This document shows positions 1-5,320 of a DNA stretch of 5,320 nucleotides, piece by piece. The stretch lies in contig DRKG01000052.1 of NCBI GenBank assembly GCA_011051855.1, positions 1 through 5,320 of the forward strand, written 5' to 3'. The position numbers and the translations under genes were made by a program. Source of the DNA: a bacterium. Its GTDB lineage: Bacteria; Planctomycetota; UBA1135; UBA2386. Position 1 is the first letter of the stretch. Each line of letters begins with the position of its first letter. The notes under the pieces are model-generated. The model was not told the DNA's origin. It made no database searches and was given only the letters and a program-made list of their open reading frames with translations.

Positions 1-118
1 ATTGAAATTGGCTATTGTCCTCAAATTGGGCAATGGCGATGGTTTTAATATCCGGCGGCAGGGCACCACGGAAGGAATACCGCACACACCCGCTGATGAC
101 ACTCAGCAGAAATGTGCA
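1..118 (-). CDS. Fragment of an LptE-like outer-membrane lipoprotein, cut at both ends
   Basis: Read on the minus strand from about 118 down to the window edge, one frame is open for 39 codons. It gives a hydrophobic run (TFLLSVISGC) that ends in a lipobox-like ISGC, followed by VRYSFRGALPPDIKTIAIAQ and an FEDNSQF-type continuation. The order (lipidated Cys, Y-S-F, L-P-P-x-I-K-T-I-A-I, F-E-x-N) resembles the mature N-terminus of LptE-like lipoproteins, which assist lipopolysaccharide insertion at the outer membrane. The family call rests on this short stretch and on memory of the family. No start codon or charged signal-peptide beginning is present: upstream of about 118 the sequence becomes the M17 gene, so the 5' end is cut at the junction, and the 3' end leaves the window. 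Base composition (about 51% G+C) and codons such as ATT, TTT, AAA and CAA differ sharply from all neighbours, so this piece probably comes from another genome or locus. Confidence 0.5.
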
Positions 119-992
119 GCGCCAGGAAGGCCCCGAGCACCGCGGCTGCTCCGCCCATGTCGGCCTTCATCGTCTCCATCGCGCCGCGGCCCTTCAGGTG
201 CAGGCCGCCGGTGTCATAGGTGATGCCCTTGCCGATCAGCGCGACGCTGCGGGCCTTGCTGCTGGCGTTGGCGGTCGCGATCAGCACGCGCGGAGCGCTC
301 TTGGCGCAGCGCCCGACGGCGTGCACGCCGCCCAGCTTCTTCTGCAGCAGCGCCGGGCCGACGATCTCCGAGACCTTCACCCCCGGTAGCTTGCGCAGGA
401 GCTTCTTCGCTTCGCGCGCGAACACCGCCGGGTCGAGATCGGTCGGCGGCATGTCGACGAACCGCATCGCCTCGCGGGAACGCAGCACGACGTCGCGGGT
501 CGCCGCGTCGGCCTTGAGCAGGCGGCCGTCGCGGTCGGCACAGGCGAGGGTCACGGAGCCGGCGCGCGGGTCCAGGCTCTTGCGGGTGAAGTCGGGCAGC
601 GCTCGCGACACCGCGTTGCTCACCGCGAGCAAGTGTGCGTCGTCGTCGAGCAGTGCCACCACCGCGTGGCGTCCACTGCCGAGTCCGGCCGCCGCGGTGA
701 GCTTGCGGATCGATTCGGCGCGCGTCGCGGTCGCGTGGCGCGATACCCGGTCGGGTAGGACGCCGACGGTCAGCCGGGACTTGCCGTGGCGCGAACTCGC
801 CGTTCCGCCGAGCAGGCCCACGTTGGCCTCCTTGCCGAGTTGCAGCAGGATCTCGGCGCGATCGTCGTCGAACAGCTTCGCGAACGTCGGCCGCAGGCGC
901 GAGCGCGGCCCGAACGCCTTCTTGGGAGCGAGCACGAGCAGGTGCTCGGCGGATTGCAACGGCTTGGGATCGGCGGCAAACGAGAACTTCAT
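45..992 (-). CDS. pepA: Leucyl aminopeptidase, M17 family, C-terminal part missing
   Basis: This is a cytosolic di-metal aminopeptidase that removes N-terminal residues from peptides. The ATG at 992 opens MKFSFAADPKPLQ, an M17-like N-terminal domain (about residues 1-150), followed by the start of the catalytic domain. The first metal/catalytic block is intact: GKGITYDTGG at 254-263 with Lys255 and Asp260, Lys267 (counterpart of the catalytic lysine), and KADMGGAAAVLGAF from 276 with Asp278. After residue 292 (base 117) similarity stops. The frame reads 23 unrelated residues into lower-GC sequence and hits TAA at 45, giving 315 residues where the family usually has about 480-500. The NTDAEGR-type block with the remaining metal ligands and the catalytic arginine is therefore absent, and as drawn the product would be inactive. 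The genuine gene portion is 117-992. It starts 29 bases after the M1 aminopeptidase stop with no strong Shine-Dalgarno, so it probably shares that transcript. Confidence 0.85.
   Translation of the reverse strand: MKFSFAADPKPLQSAEHLLVLAPKKAFGPRSRLRPTFAKLFDDDRAEILLQLGKEANVGLLGGTASSRHGKSRLTVGVLPDRVSRHATATRAESIRKLTAAAGLGSGRHAVVALLDDDAHLLAVSNAVSRALPDFTRKSLDPRAGSVTLACADRDGRLLKADAATRDVVLRSREAMRFVDMPPTDLDPAVFAREAKKLLRKLPGVKVSEIVGPALLQKKLGGVHAVGRCAKSAPRVLIATANASSKARSVALIGKGITYDTGGLHLKGRGAMETMKADMGGAAAVLGAFLALHISAECHQRVCAVFLPWCPAAGY
108..121. other. Chimeric junction between high-GC chromosome and lower-GC foreign segment
   Basis: To the right of this point the sequence is strongly G+C rich and codes for an M17 aminopeptidase on the minus strand. 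To the left it is about half G+C (about 43% in the first 60 bases) and codes, in a different minus-strand frame, for a lipoprotein-like peptide. The M17 homology ends at about base 117 and the lipoprotein frame is believable from about base 115 leftwards, so the breakpoint lies within about 10 bases of here. No terminal inverted repeat, transposase or attachment-site motif is visible at the boundary. An assembly join is the simplest reading. Confidence 0.65.
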
Positions 993-1021
993 CACCGGCT
1001 GAGTTTCGCCGACCGGTCGCG

Positions 1022-3622
1022 CTATTGGAACGCCGCACGGATGCGCACGGCGCGCGCGAGGCCGTCGCGCGATTGCAGGATCTTGCGGCGCACGTCGTCG
1101 CTGAGTTCGTGCTCGGCGAGGAAGCGATCGACGATCGCCAGTGCTTCCTCGGTGTTGTGGCCGTTGATGAATGCGTCGAGCCACGCCGGCATGAAGAAGA
1201 TGCGCCGGTTGCGTTTGACCCAATCGACCTGCCCGAGGGCCGGTGCGAGGAACGGCAGCGTCAGCGCCTCCTGGCCGGGCCAGTGGAAGTAGCGCAGGCT
1301 GTCCTGCGTCCACTGCTCGGGCGGAGTGCCGAGTTGCAGGTATTGCTGCCAGTAGCGCTGCTTGACGGTTGCGTCGGGACGCGCCGCCTCGCTGACGAAC
1401 AGTTCCTTGCCGATGTCGTCGTCGGCGAACTCGTCGCGCAGTGCCTGCAGTTGTTGCTCGCCTTCGCCCGCGGCGAGCAGTGCTGCCACGGCGAGGAAGC
1501 GATCGCGCCGGCCCGGCGAGAGGCCGGCGGGCAGGTTGCGTTTGCGGGCGACGTCGCGGCACAACTGAAGCGCGCGCTCGTCCTTGGCGAACCGGGCGAG
1601 GAAGCGGAACGTCGACAGTTCGCGGCCGGAAGGGCTCTCGTCGGCGAGCTGGGTGAGCAGCAGCGCGGACGTGCGTGCGCGCAACTCGGCAGCGCGTTCG
1701 TCGGGCACATAGCGCCACAGGCAGGTGCCCAGGCGCGACAGAAGCCAGCGGTGGGTGTCCGCATCGCGTTCGCCCGCGAGCATCGTCAGCAGCATGCGCG
1801 CGAATCGCAGGGGATCGAGTTCCGCTTCGCGCACCGCTTCGAAGAGGGCCGCCGCGCCGCACGCCTTGACCAGTGGGTCGTCTTCGGCCGGCAGGTTCTC
1901 GAGCAGCCATGCGGCGCTGGCCGGGTCGGGCACGAACTGCCCGTAGGCGACGTCGCGCGGGTTGGCAAGCACCGCCCGCGGGGTCGCGCGGCCGACCAGC
2001 GCGTCGATGGGGGTGCGCGTGGCGTCCGAGTCGATCGTGACCGTCGCCCGCGAGCCGTCCGGGCCGAACACCAGCAGTTCGAGCGCGAGCGGCCAACTGC
2101 CTTCGTTGTCGCCGAGGGCGCGCTGGGTGACGGCCGCCGAGGTGACTCTGCCGGCGTCATCGCTGGTGATCGCGACCCGCACCTGCGGCATCGACGGCGC
2201 CAGGAGCCAGCGTTCGGACCAGCGACCGAGGTCGGCGCGAGCCGCGCCTTCGAGCGCCGTCGCCAGGTCGCGCCAGGTCGCGTTGCCGAACGCGTGCTCG
2301 TCGAGAAAGGCCTTCACGCCGGCCTGGAACACGTCCGGACCGAGTTGGCTGAACAGCGCGCGCAGCACCGCTGGGGCCTTGTTGTAGACGATCGCGCCGT
2401 AGGCGGACTTCGCGTCGGCGAGGTTCTGTAGCTCTTGGAACACCGGCGTGGTGCCACGGGTCGCGTCGACGGCGTAGGCGCGCGGCTTGACCCGCTGCAG
2501 GAAGCGCAGCCACGCCCGCTGGCCGGGTTCGAGCGCCGCCATCGCGCGGTAGCCATAGAACGTCGCGAAGCCCTCCTTCAGCCACAAGTCGTCGAACCAC
2601 TCCATCGTGACCAGGTTGCCGAACCACTGGTGGCTCAGCTCGTGGTAGACGAGTGTGCTGCGGCGGACCTGCTCGTCGACGGTCGGTTCGTGATCGAACA
2701 CCAACGCTGCCTCGCGGTAGAAGATCGCGCCGGCGTGTTCCATGCCGCCGTAGGGAAAGCCCGGCACGAGCACCAGGTCGAGCTTGTCGAACGGATACGG
2801 GACCGCGAACGCCTGCTGCAGCCAGGCGAGGCCCTCGTGGTGCAGCTTCGCCAGCGCCGGGCGGTCGAGGTCGGTCTGTTTCGATGCGCGGTAGAGCACG
2901 CGCATCGGGCCCTGGCTGGTGATCCCCGGCACCTGCGGGTGCGGCGGGTTCCACTCGGCGAACGGCCCGCAGGCGAACGCGAACAGGTAGGTGGGCAGCG
3001 GCTTGCTCTGCGCGAACTGCCATAGACGACCCTCTGGTTCGTCCTTGCACCACGGTCGGGCGTCGTCGAGCGGGGCGGTGTTGGCGACCGCGTTCCAGGT
3101 CGTCGGCAGGTCGAGTTCGAGGCGGAACTTTGCGCGTAGGTCCGGCTGGTCGAAACACGGGAACAGGCCGTGTGCATCGGCCGGCACCAGCAGCGTGTAG
3201 TAGTAGCGGCGGCCGTCGGCCTGGTCGTGGTAGACGGTCAGCGGCGTGCCGGTCGGGCGGATCCTGGACCGGAACTTGGCGGTGACGCCGTTGCGGTCCT
3301 TGCCGAGCAAGTCGGCCGGTATCACCAGGTGGTTGTGCACGCGGCGCAGCTCGGCGTCCTGCCCGTTCACCCTGGTTTCCGTGATCGCTTCGCCGGCGAA
3401 GTCGAGGATCACCGGTTCACTCGGTGTGCGTTCGCCGTCGAGCCGAAAGCGCAGCCAGACGGTGCCCGCGACCTCGTCGGCATCTTCGTGCAGCGTGAAC
3501 CGCAGATCGTACTCTACCTCGCGGATCGTCTGGCGGCGTGCCCGGGCCAGTTCGCGGTCGATGCCCGGAAGGGGATCCTGTGGTGGGAAGGCGGCGATCA
3601 TGGCAAGGCCGGCGAGGATCAT
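1022..3622 (-). CDS. M1-family zinc metallo-aminopeptidase, probably exported
   Basis: This gluzincin aminopeptidase (866 residues from the ATG at 3622) cleaves N-terminal amino acids. The N-terminal beta domain includes the family segment FPCFDQPDLRAKF at 154-166. The exopeptidase motif appears as GGMEHAG at 292-298, with His where GAMEN has Asn. The zinc site is HELSH at 327-331 plus Glu350 in WLKEGFA, the correct 18-residue spacing. Tyr413 in VYNKAP fits the transition-state tyrosine. Residues from about 480 to the end form a long, mostly helical C-terminal region like the ERAP1/PepN C-terminal domain. The N-terminus MILAGLAMIAAFPPQDP is hydrophobic and suggests export or membrane anchoring. 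The start is uncertain: ATG at 3601 or GTG at 3703 (overlapping ytxJ by 19 bases, and giving a fuller signal peptide) are alternatives, and none has a clear Shine-Dalgarno. The open frame continues to 3931, but that part is arginine-rich and lies over ytxJ. The TAG stop at 1022 is followed 29 bases later by the M17 gene. Confidence 0.92.
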   Translation of the reverse strand: MILAGLAMIAAFPPQDPLPGIDRELARARRQTIREVEYDLRFTLHEDADEVAGTVWLRFRLDGERTPSEPVILDFAGEAITETRVNGQDAELRRVHNHLVIPADLLGKDRNGVTAKFRSRIRPTGTPLTVYHDQADGRRYYYTLLVPADAHGLFPCFDQPDLRAKFRLELDLPTTWNAVANTAPLDDARPWCKDEPEGRLWQFAQSKPLPTYLFAFACGPFAEWNPPHPQVPGITSQGPMRVLYRASKQTDLDRPALAKLHHEGLAWLQQAFAVPYPFDKLDLVLVPGFPYGGMEHAGAIFYREAALVFDHEPTVDEQVRRSTLVYHELSHQWFGNLVTMEWFDDLWLKEGFATFYGYRAMAALEPGQRAWLRFLQRVKPRAYAVDATRGTTPVFQELQNLADAKSAYGAIVYNKAPAVLRALFSQLGPDVFQAGVKAFLDEHAFGNATWRDLATALEGAARADLGRWSERWLLAPSMPQVRVAITSDDAGRVTSAAVTQRALGDNEGSWPLALELLVFGPDGSRATVTIDSDATRTPIDALVGRATPRAVLANPRDVAYGQFVPDPASAAWLLENLPAEDDPLVKACGAAALFEAVREAELDPLRFARMLLTMLAGERDADTHRWLLSRLGTCLWRYVPDERAAELRARTSALLLTQLADESPSGRELSTFRFLARFAKDERALQLCRDVARKRNLPAGLSPGRRDRFLAVAALLAAGEGEQQLQALRDEFADDDIGKELFVSEAARPDATVKQRYWQQYLQLGTPPEQWTQDSLRYFHWPGQEALTLPFLAPALGQVDWVKRNRRIFFMPAWLDAFINGHNTEEALAIVDRFLAEHELSDDVRRKILQSRDGLARAVRIRAAFQ

Positions 3623-3684
3623 GATCGTGCAAGCTACGGTGCCGGCGATGGAATGCGAACCACCCCGGTTCGTGCCCAGCGGAA

Positions 3685-4020
3685 TCAGCAGCGCGGCGCC
3701 CACGCGGCCGCCAGCGATTCGGCCGTGATCGCTTCGTGCGAGGCATTCCAGGTCGCCTGACCGGCTTCGAACAGGATCACTTGTGGTGACTCGTGGCGCA
3801 CGCCGCACTCGTCGGCGATGGCTCGCGCGAGTTGGCGGTCGGCGATCACGTTGACGAACAGGGTCGGCACGTCGTCGTGCTCGACCTTGAACAGCTCGAA
3901 CTGAGCCCGCGCCGCGGCGCTGATCGGGCACACCGGGCTGTGCTTGAACAGCAGGACGCGCGGGTGGGTCTGCAGAGCACTCTGGAACTGGTCGAGGTCG
4001 CGGAGCACCTGGTCGTTCAT
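3685..4020 (-). CDS. ytxJ: YtxJ/BrxC-like bacilliredoxin (DUF2847, thioredoxin fold)
   Basis: This small 111-residue thioredoxin-fold protein belongs to the bacillithiol-system YtxJ family, whose Bacillus member BrxC is a monothiol bacilliredoxin thought to remove bacillithiol from oxidised proteins. Family hallmarks seen here are LFKHSPVCPIS at 24-34, with the single active-site Cys31 and Ser34 in place of a second cysteine; the cis-proline segment HESPQVILF at 76-84; and WNASHEAIT at 91-99. The family TCPIS signature reads VCPIS here. Two further cysteines, Cys72 and the C-terminal Cys111, might act as resolving thiols (inference). The start ATG at 4020 is preceded by an excellent GAGGAG with a 6-base spacer, overlapping the rpiA stop. 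It lies 10 bases after rpiA, so the two are almost certainly co-transcribed. No signal peptide is visible, so the protein is cytoplasmic. Whether this organism makes bacillithiol cannot be told from the window. Confidence 0.88.
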   Translation of the reverse strand: MNDQVLRDLDQFQSALQTHPRVLLFKHSPVCPISAAARAQFELFKVEHDDVPTLFVNVIADRQLARAIADECGVRHESPQVILFEAGQATWNASHEAITAESLAAAWAPRC

Positions 4021-4026
4021 CGTAGT

Positions 4027-4032
4027 CTCCTC
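4027..4032 (-). promoter_or_regulatory. Shine-Dalgarno of ytxJ, overlapping the rpiA stop codon
   Basis: On the minus strand the rpiA TGA (4033-4031) runs directly into GAGGAG, 6 bases ahead of the ytxJ ATG. It is the only strong ribosome-binding site seen in the window. It fixes the ytxJ start and suggests translation re-initiation or coupling after rpiA. Confidence 0.8.
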
Positions 4033-4714
4033 ACTGGATGCGGACCCGGCCTTCGTCGTCGGCGACCACCACGCGCCCGACCATATCGACGAACAGTCCG
4101 TGGTCGACGATGCCGACGGTAGCGTCGAGCGTGGCGGCGAGCGCGGCTGGGTCGGGGATGCCGTCGGGATAGGCCGCATCGAGGATCCAGTTGCCGTTGT
4201 CGGTGAGCAGCGGTTCGCCGCCTCTCTGCCGCAGCTCGGTGGTGCAGCCGGTTGCTTCGATGCGTCGGCGCGCATGGGTCCAGCCGAATGGCAGCACCTC
4301 GATCGGCAGGCGGAACGCCTTGCCGAGCACGTCGACGAGCTTGTTCTCGCCGACGATGATCACCAGTTCGTCGGCGGCCGCAGCGACGATGCGTTCACGC
4401 GTGTGCGCGGCCCCGCCGCCCTTGATGACCTGCTTGTTCGGGTCGATCTCGTCGGCGCCGTCGATCGCGAGGTCGAGGCGTTCGACGTCGTCGAGCGACA
4501 CCAACGGGATGCCGAGCGTGCGCGCGCGTTCGGCAGTGGCGGAGCTGGTCGGCGCACCGCGCACGTCGAGGCCCTCGTCGCGCATGCGTGCGGCGAGACG
4601 TTCGAGCACGAATGCGAACGTCGAGCCGCTGCCGAGGCCGATGGTGGCCCCGTCCGGCACCAGATCGGCGGCGGCGAACGCGGCTGTGCGCTTGGCGATG
4701 TTGGGATCGCGCAT
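4031..4714 (-). CDS. rpiA: Ribose-5-phosphate isomerase A
   Basis: RpiA interconverts ribose 5-phosphate and ribulose 5-phosphate in the non-oxidative pentose phosphate pathway, in the cytoplasm. The protein is 227 residues, close to the usual 219-230. Visible signatures: the phosphate-binding GLGSGST at 26-32; the catalytic DGADEID at 85-91 with Asp85 and Asp88; IKGGGAAHTRE at 97-107 with Lys98 and Glu107 (equivalents of E. coli Asp81, Asp84, Lys94 and Glu103); VGENKLV at 121-127; NGNWILD at 173-179; and HGLF at 205-208. All key residues are present, so it should be active. One small oddity is His104 where GAALTRE is usual. The ATG at 4714 (MRDPNIAKRTAA) is chosen because the family begins here. 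The frame stays open to 4867 but would overlap the divergent gene. It is the first gene of the probable rpiA-ytxJ-M1-M17 unit. No strong Shine-Dalgarno precedes it; a GAAGG lies about 18 bases upstream, too far to be convincing. Confidence 0.95.
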   Translation of the reverse strand: MRDPNIAKRTAAFAAADLVPDGATIGLGSGSTFAFVLERLAARMRDEGLDVRGAPTSSATAERARTLGIPLVSLDDVERLDLAIDGADEIDPNKQVIKGGGAAHTRERIVAAAADELVIIVGENKLVDVLGKAFRLPIEVLPFGWTHARRRIEATGCTTELRQRGGEPLLTDNGNWILDAAYPDGIPDPAALAATLDATVGIVDHGLFVDMVGRVVVADDEGRVRIQ

Positions 4715-4784
4715 GGCGCCAACGTAGTCGAACCTTCGCTCGAGTTGGAGTGGTGTCGGCGAGTCCGTAAGGTCTGTGCCCAGC
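4715..4784. promoter_or_regulatory. Divergent intergenic region between rpiA and the ATP-grasp gene
   Basis: These 70 bases separate two divergently oriented start codons, so promoters for both directions are expected here. On the plus strand, TTGGAG (4745-4750) and TAAGGT (4768-4773) are spaced by 17 bases and match the sigma-70 boxes at only three of six positions each. If used, transcription would begin almost at the ATG at 4785, giving a near-leaderless message. On the minus strand only a TACGTT-like -10 can be suggested near rpiA. No convincing operator repeat or riboswitch is seen. The region's role follows from gene orientation; the individual boxes are weak. Confidence 0.35.
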
Positions 4785-5320
4785 ATGAAGAGACTGCGCG
4801 TCCTGGTGCTCGTGCACGAGCAACTGCTGCCGCCGCCCGACGCGGAGGAACTCGACTGGGAGGACACCTACCCCTACCAGATGGAGCTCGACGTGCAGGT
4901 CACGCTGCGCGAACTCGGCCACGACGTGCGCGTGCTCGGCGTCGGCAAGGACCTCGACGTGATCCGGCAGGCGCAGCGGGAGTGGCGGCCCGACATCGCG
5001 TTCAACGTGCTGACCGACTTCCACGACATCACCGCCTACGAAGCGCATGTCGTCAGCTACCTCGAGCTGCTCAAGCTGCCGTACACCGGCTGCAATCCGC
5101 GCGGGATCCTGCTCGCCAACGACAAGGCGCTGTGCAAGAAGATCCTGCTGTGGCACGGCGTGCCGTGTCCCGGTTTCACGAGCTTCCAGCCGGGGGGGCG
5201 GACGAAGCCGCGGCTGCCGCGCGGTCTGGACTACCCGGTGATCGTCAAGTCGGCCATCGAACACGGCAGCACCGGGCTGTCGCAGGCGTCGGTGGTGCGG
5301 ACCGACGCGCAGTTGGCCAG
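4785..5320 (+). CDS. ATP-grasp ligase, D-alanine-D-alanine ligase-like, 3' end beyond window
   Basis: The frame opens at ATG 4785 (MKRLRVLVLVHEQLLPPP) and is uninterrupted for 178 codons to the window edge. Residues 1-60 look like a Rossmann-like pre-ATP-grasp domain. PDIAFNVLTDFHD (69-81), YLELLKLPYTGCNP (92-105), LANDKALCKKILLWHGVPCP (110-129) and PVIVKSAIEHGSTG (151-164) follow the order of D-Ala-D-Ala ligases (FNxL, LELLxIPYTG, DKxxxKxxLxxxGxPxP, VKPxxxGSSxG). These enzymes use ATP to form an amide bond through an acyl-phosphate. The canonical GGxSxE start and HGxxGEDG motif of true Ddl are not seen; at the latter place stands LTDFHDITAYE. A different carboxylate-amine ligase in the same superfamily is therefore more likely, with unknown substrate. 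The metal-binding C-terminal half is outside the window. An AAGG 12 bases before the ATG is a weak ribosome site. A run of seven G at 5192-5198 does not break the frame. Confidence 0.82.
   Translation, partial: MKRLRVLVLVHEQLLPPPDAEELDWEDTYPYQMELDVQVTLRELGHDVRVLGVGKDLDVIRQAQREWRPDIAFNVLTDFHDITAYEAHVVSYLELLKLPYTGCNPRGILLANDKALCKKILLWHGVPCPGFTSFQPGGRTKPRLPRGLDYPVIVKSAIEHGSTGLSQASVVRTDAQLA

Noticed and set aside
2..389. Plus-strand small open frames at the left end
   Set aside because: They are antisense to the M17 gene and cross the composition break. No motif or ribosome site supports them.
2261..2280. Perfect tandem repeat of the 10-mer cgccaggtcg
   Set aside because: It falls inside the M1 gene and encodes ordinary residues (ATWRDLA). 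With only two copies and no wider repeat, it is probably chance in high-GC coding sequence.
1025..2431. Long plus-strand open frame (468 codons) opposite the M1 gene
   Set aside because: It is antisense to conserved M1 coding sequence. Long antisense frames are normal in high-GC DNA, and the translation has no recognisable motif or ribosome site.
3623..3931. N-terminal extension of the M1 reading frame of about 100 residues, rich in arginine
   Set aside because: It lies on top of the well-supported ytxJ gene in another frame and has the composition of a shadow frame. Family similarity begins near residue 35 of the shorter form.
4715..4867. Upstream extension of rpiA to ATG 4786 or 4867
   Set aside because: It would overlap the divergent gene, and the extra residues (serine/threonine-rich) do not resemble RpiA. 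The family start fits ATG 4714.
5192..5198. Run of seven G as a possible frameshift or slippage site
   Set aside because: The ATP-grasp frame continues correctly through it, with the VKSAIEHGSTG motif downstream in the same frame.
4395..5264. Minus-strand open frame covering the ATP-grasp start and part of rpiA
   Set aside because: Its translation is arginine/histidine-rich and runs out of frame over rpiA and antisense to the ATP-grasp gene. Both of those have clear family motifs.

Overview
The window is a high-GC bacterial chromosome fragment (roughly two-thirds G+C or more, with third codon positions almost all G or C). Four consecutive genes lie on the minus strand, one divergent gene lies on the plus strand, and a short foreign-looking piece sits at the extreme left end. 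The gene content does not fix the taxon. A high-GC Gram-negative-type lineage such as Planctomycetota or a relative would fit, but this is inference from general impression and not from a marker gene.

Layout from right to left on the minus strand: rpiA (ribose-5-phosphate isomerase A, 4714-4031); ytxJ/brxC-like bacilliredoxin (4020-3685), whose Shine-Dalgarno overlaps the rpiA stop codon; a large M1-family zinc aminopeptidase with a probable N-terminal export signal (about 3622-1022); and an M17 leucyl aminopeptidase starting 29 bases after it (992 leftwards). Spacings of 10, about 62 (or an overlap) and 29 bases suggest one transcription unit. It would combine a pentose-phosphate enzyme, a thiol-redox protein and two metallo-aminopeptidases from unrelated families. 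On the plus strand, starting at 4785 and running off the right edge, is an ATP-grasp protein resembling D-alanine-D-alanine ligase in its central part but lacking the usual N-terminal Ddl signatures. The 70 bases between it and rpiA should hold the divergent promoters.

The most notable feature is at the left edge. The M17 protein is normal up to about residue 292 and then collapses into unrelated sequence and a stop at position 45, before the expected second metal-binding motif. In another minus-strand frame, bases 1 to about 118 encode a clean lipoprotein-like segment (an ISGC lipobox followed by a motif resembling LptE-like outer-membrane lipoproteins) at much lower G+C (about 51% overall, 43% in the first 60 bases). 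This reads as a junction between two unrelated genomes or loci, most simply an assembly chimera at a contig end and less probably a real rearrangement. I saw no RNA genes, CRISPR array, transposase or prophage genes, and no convincing undescribed multi-gene system.
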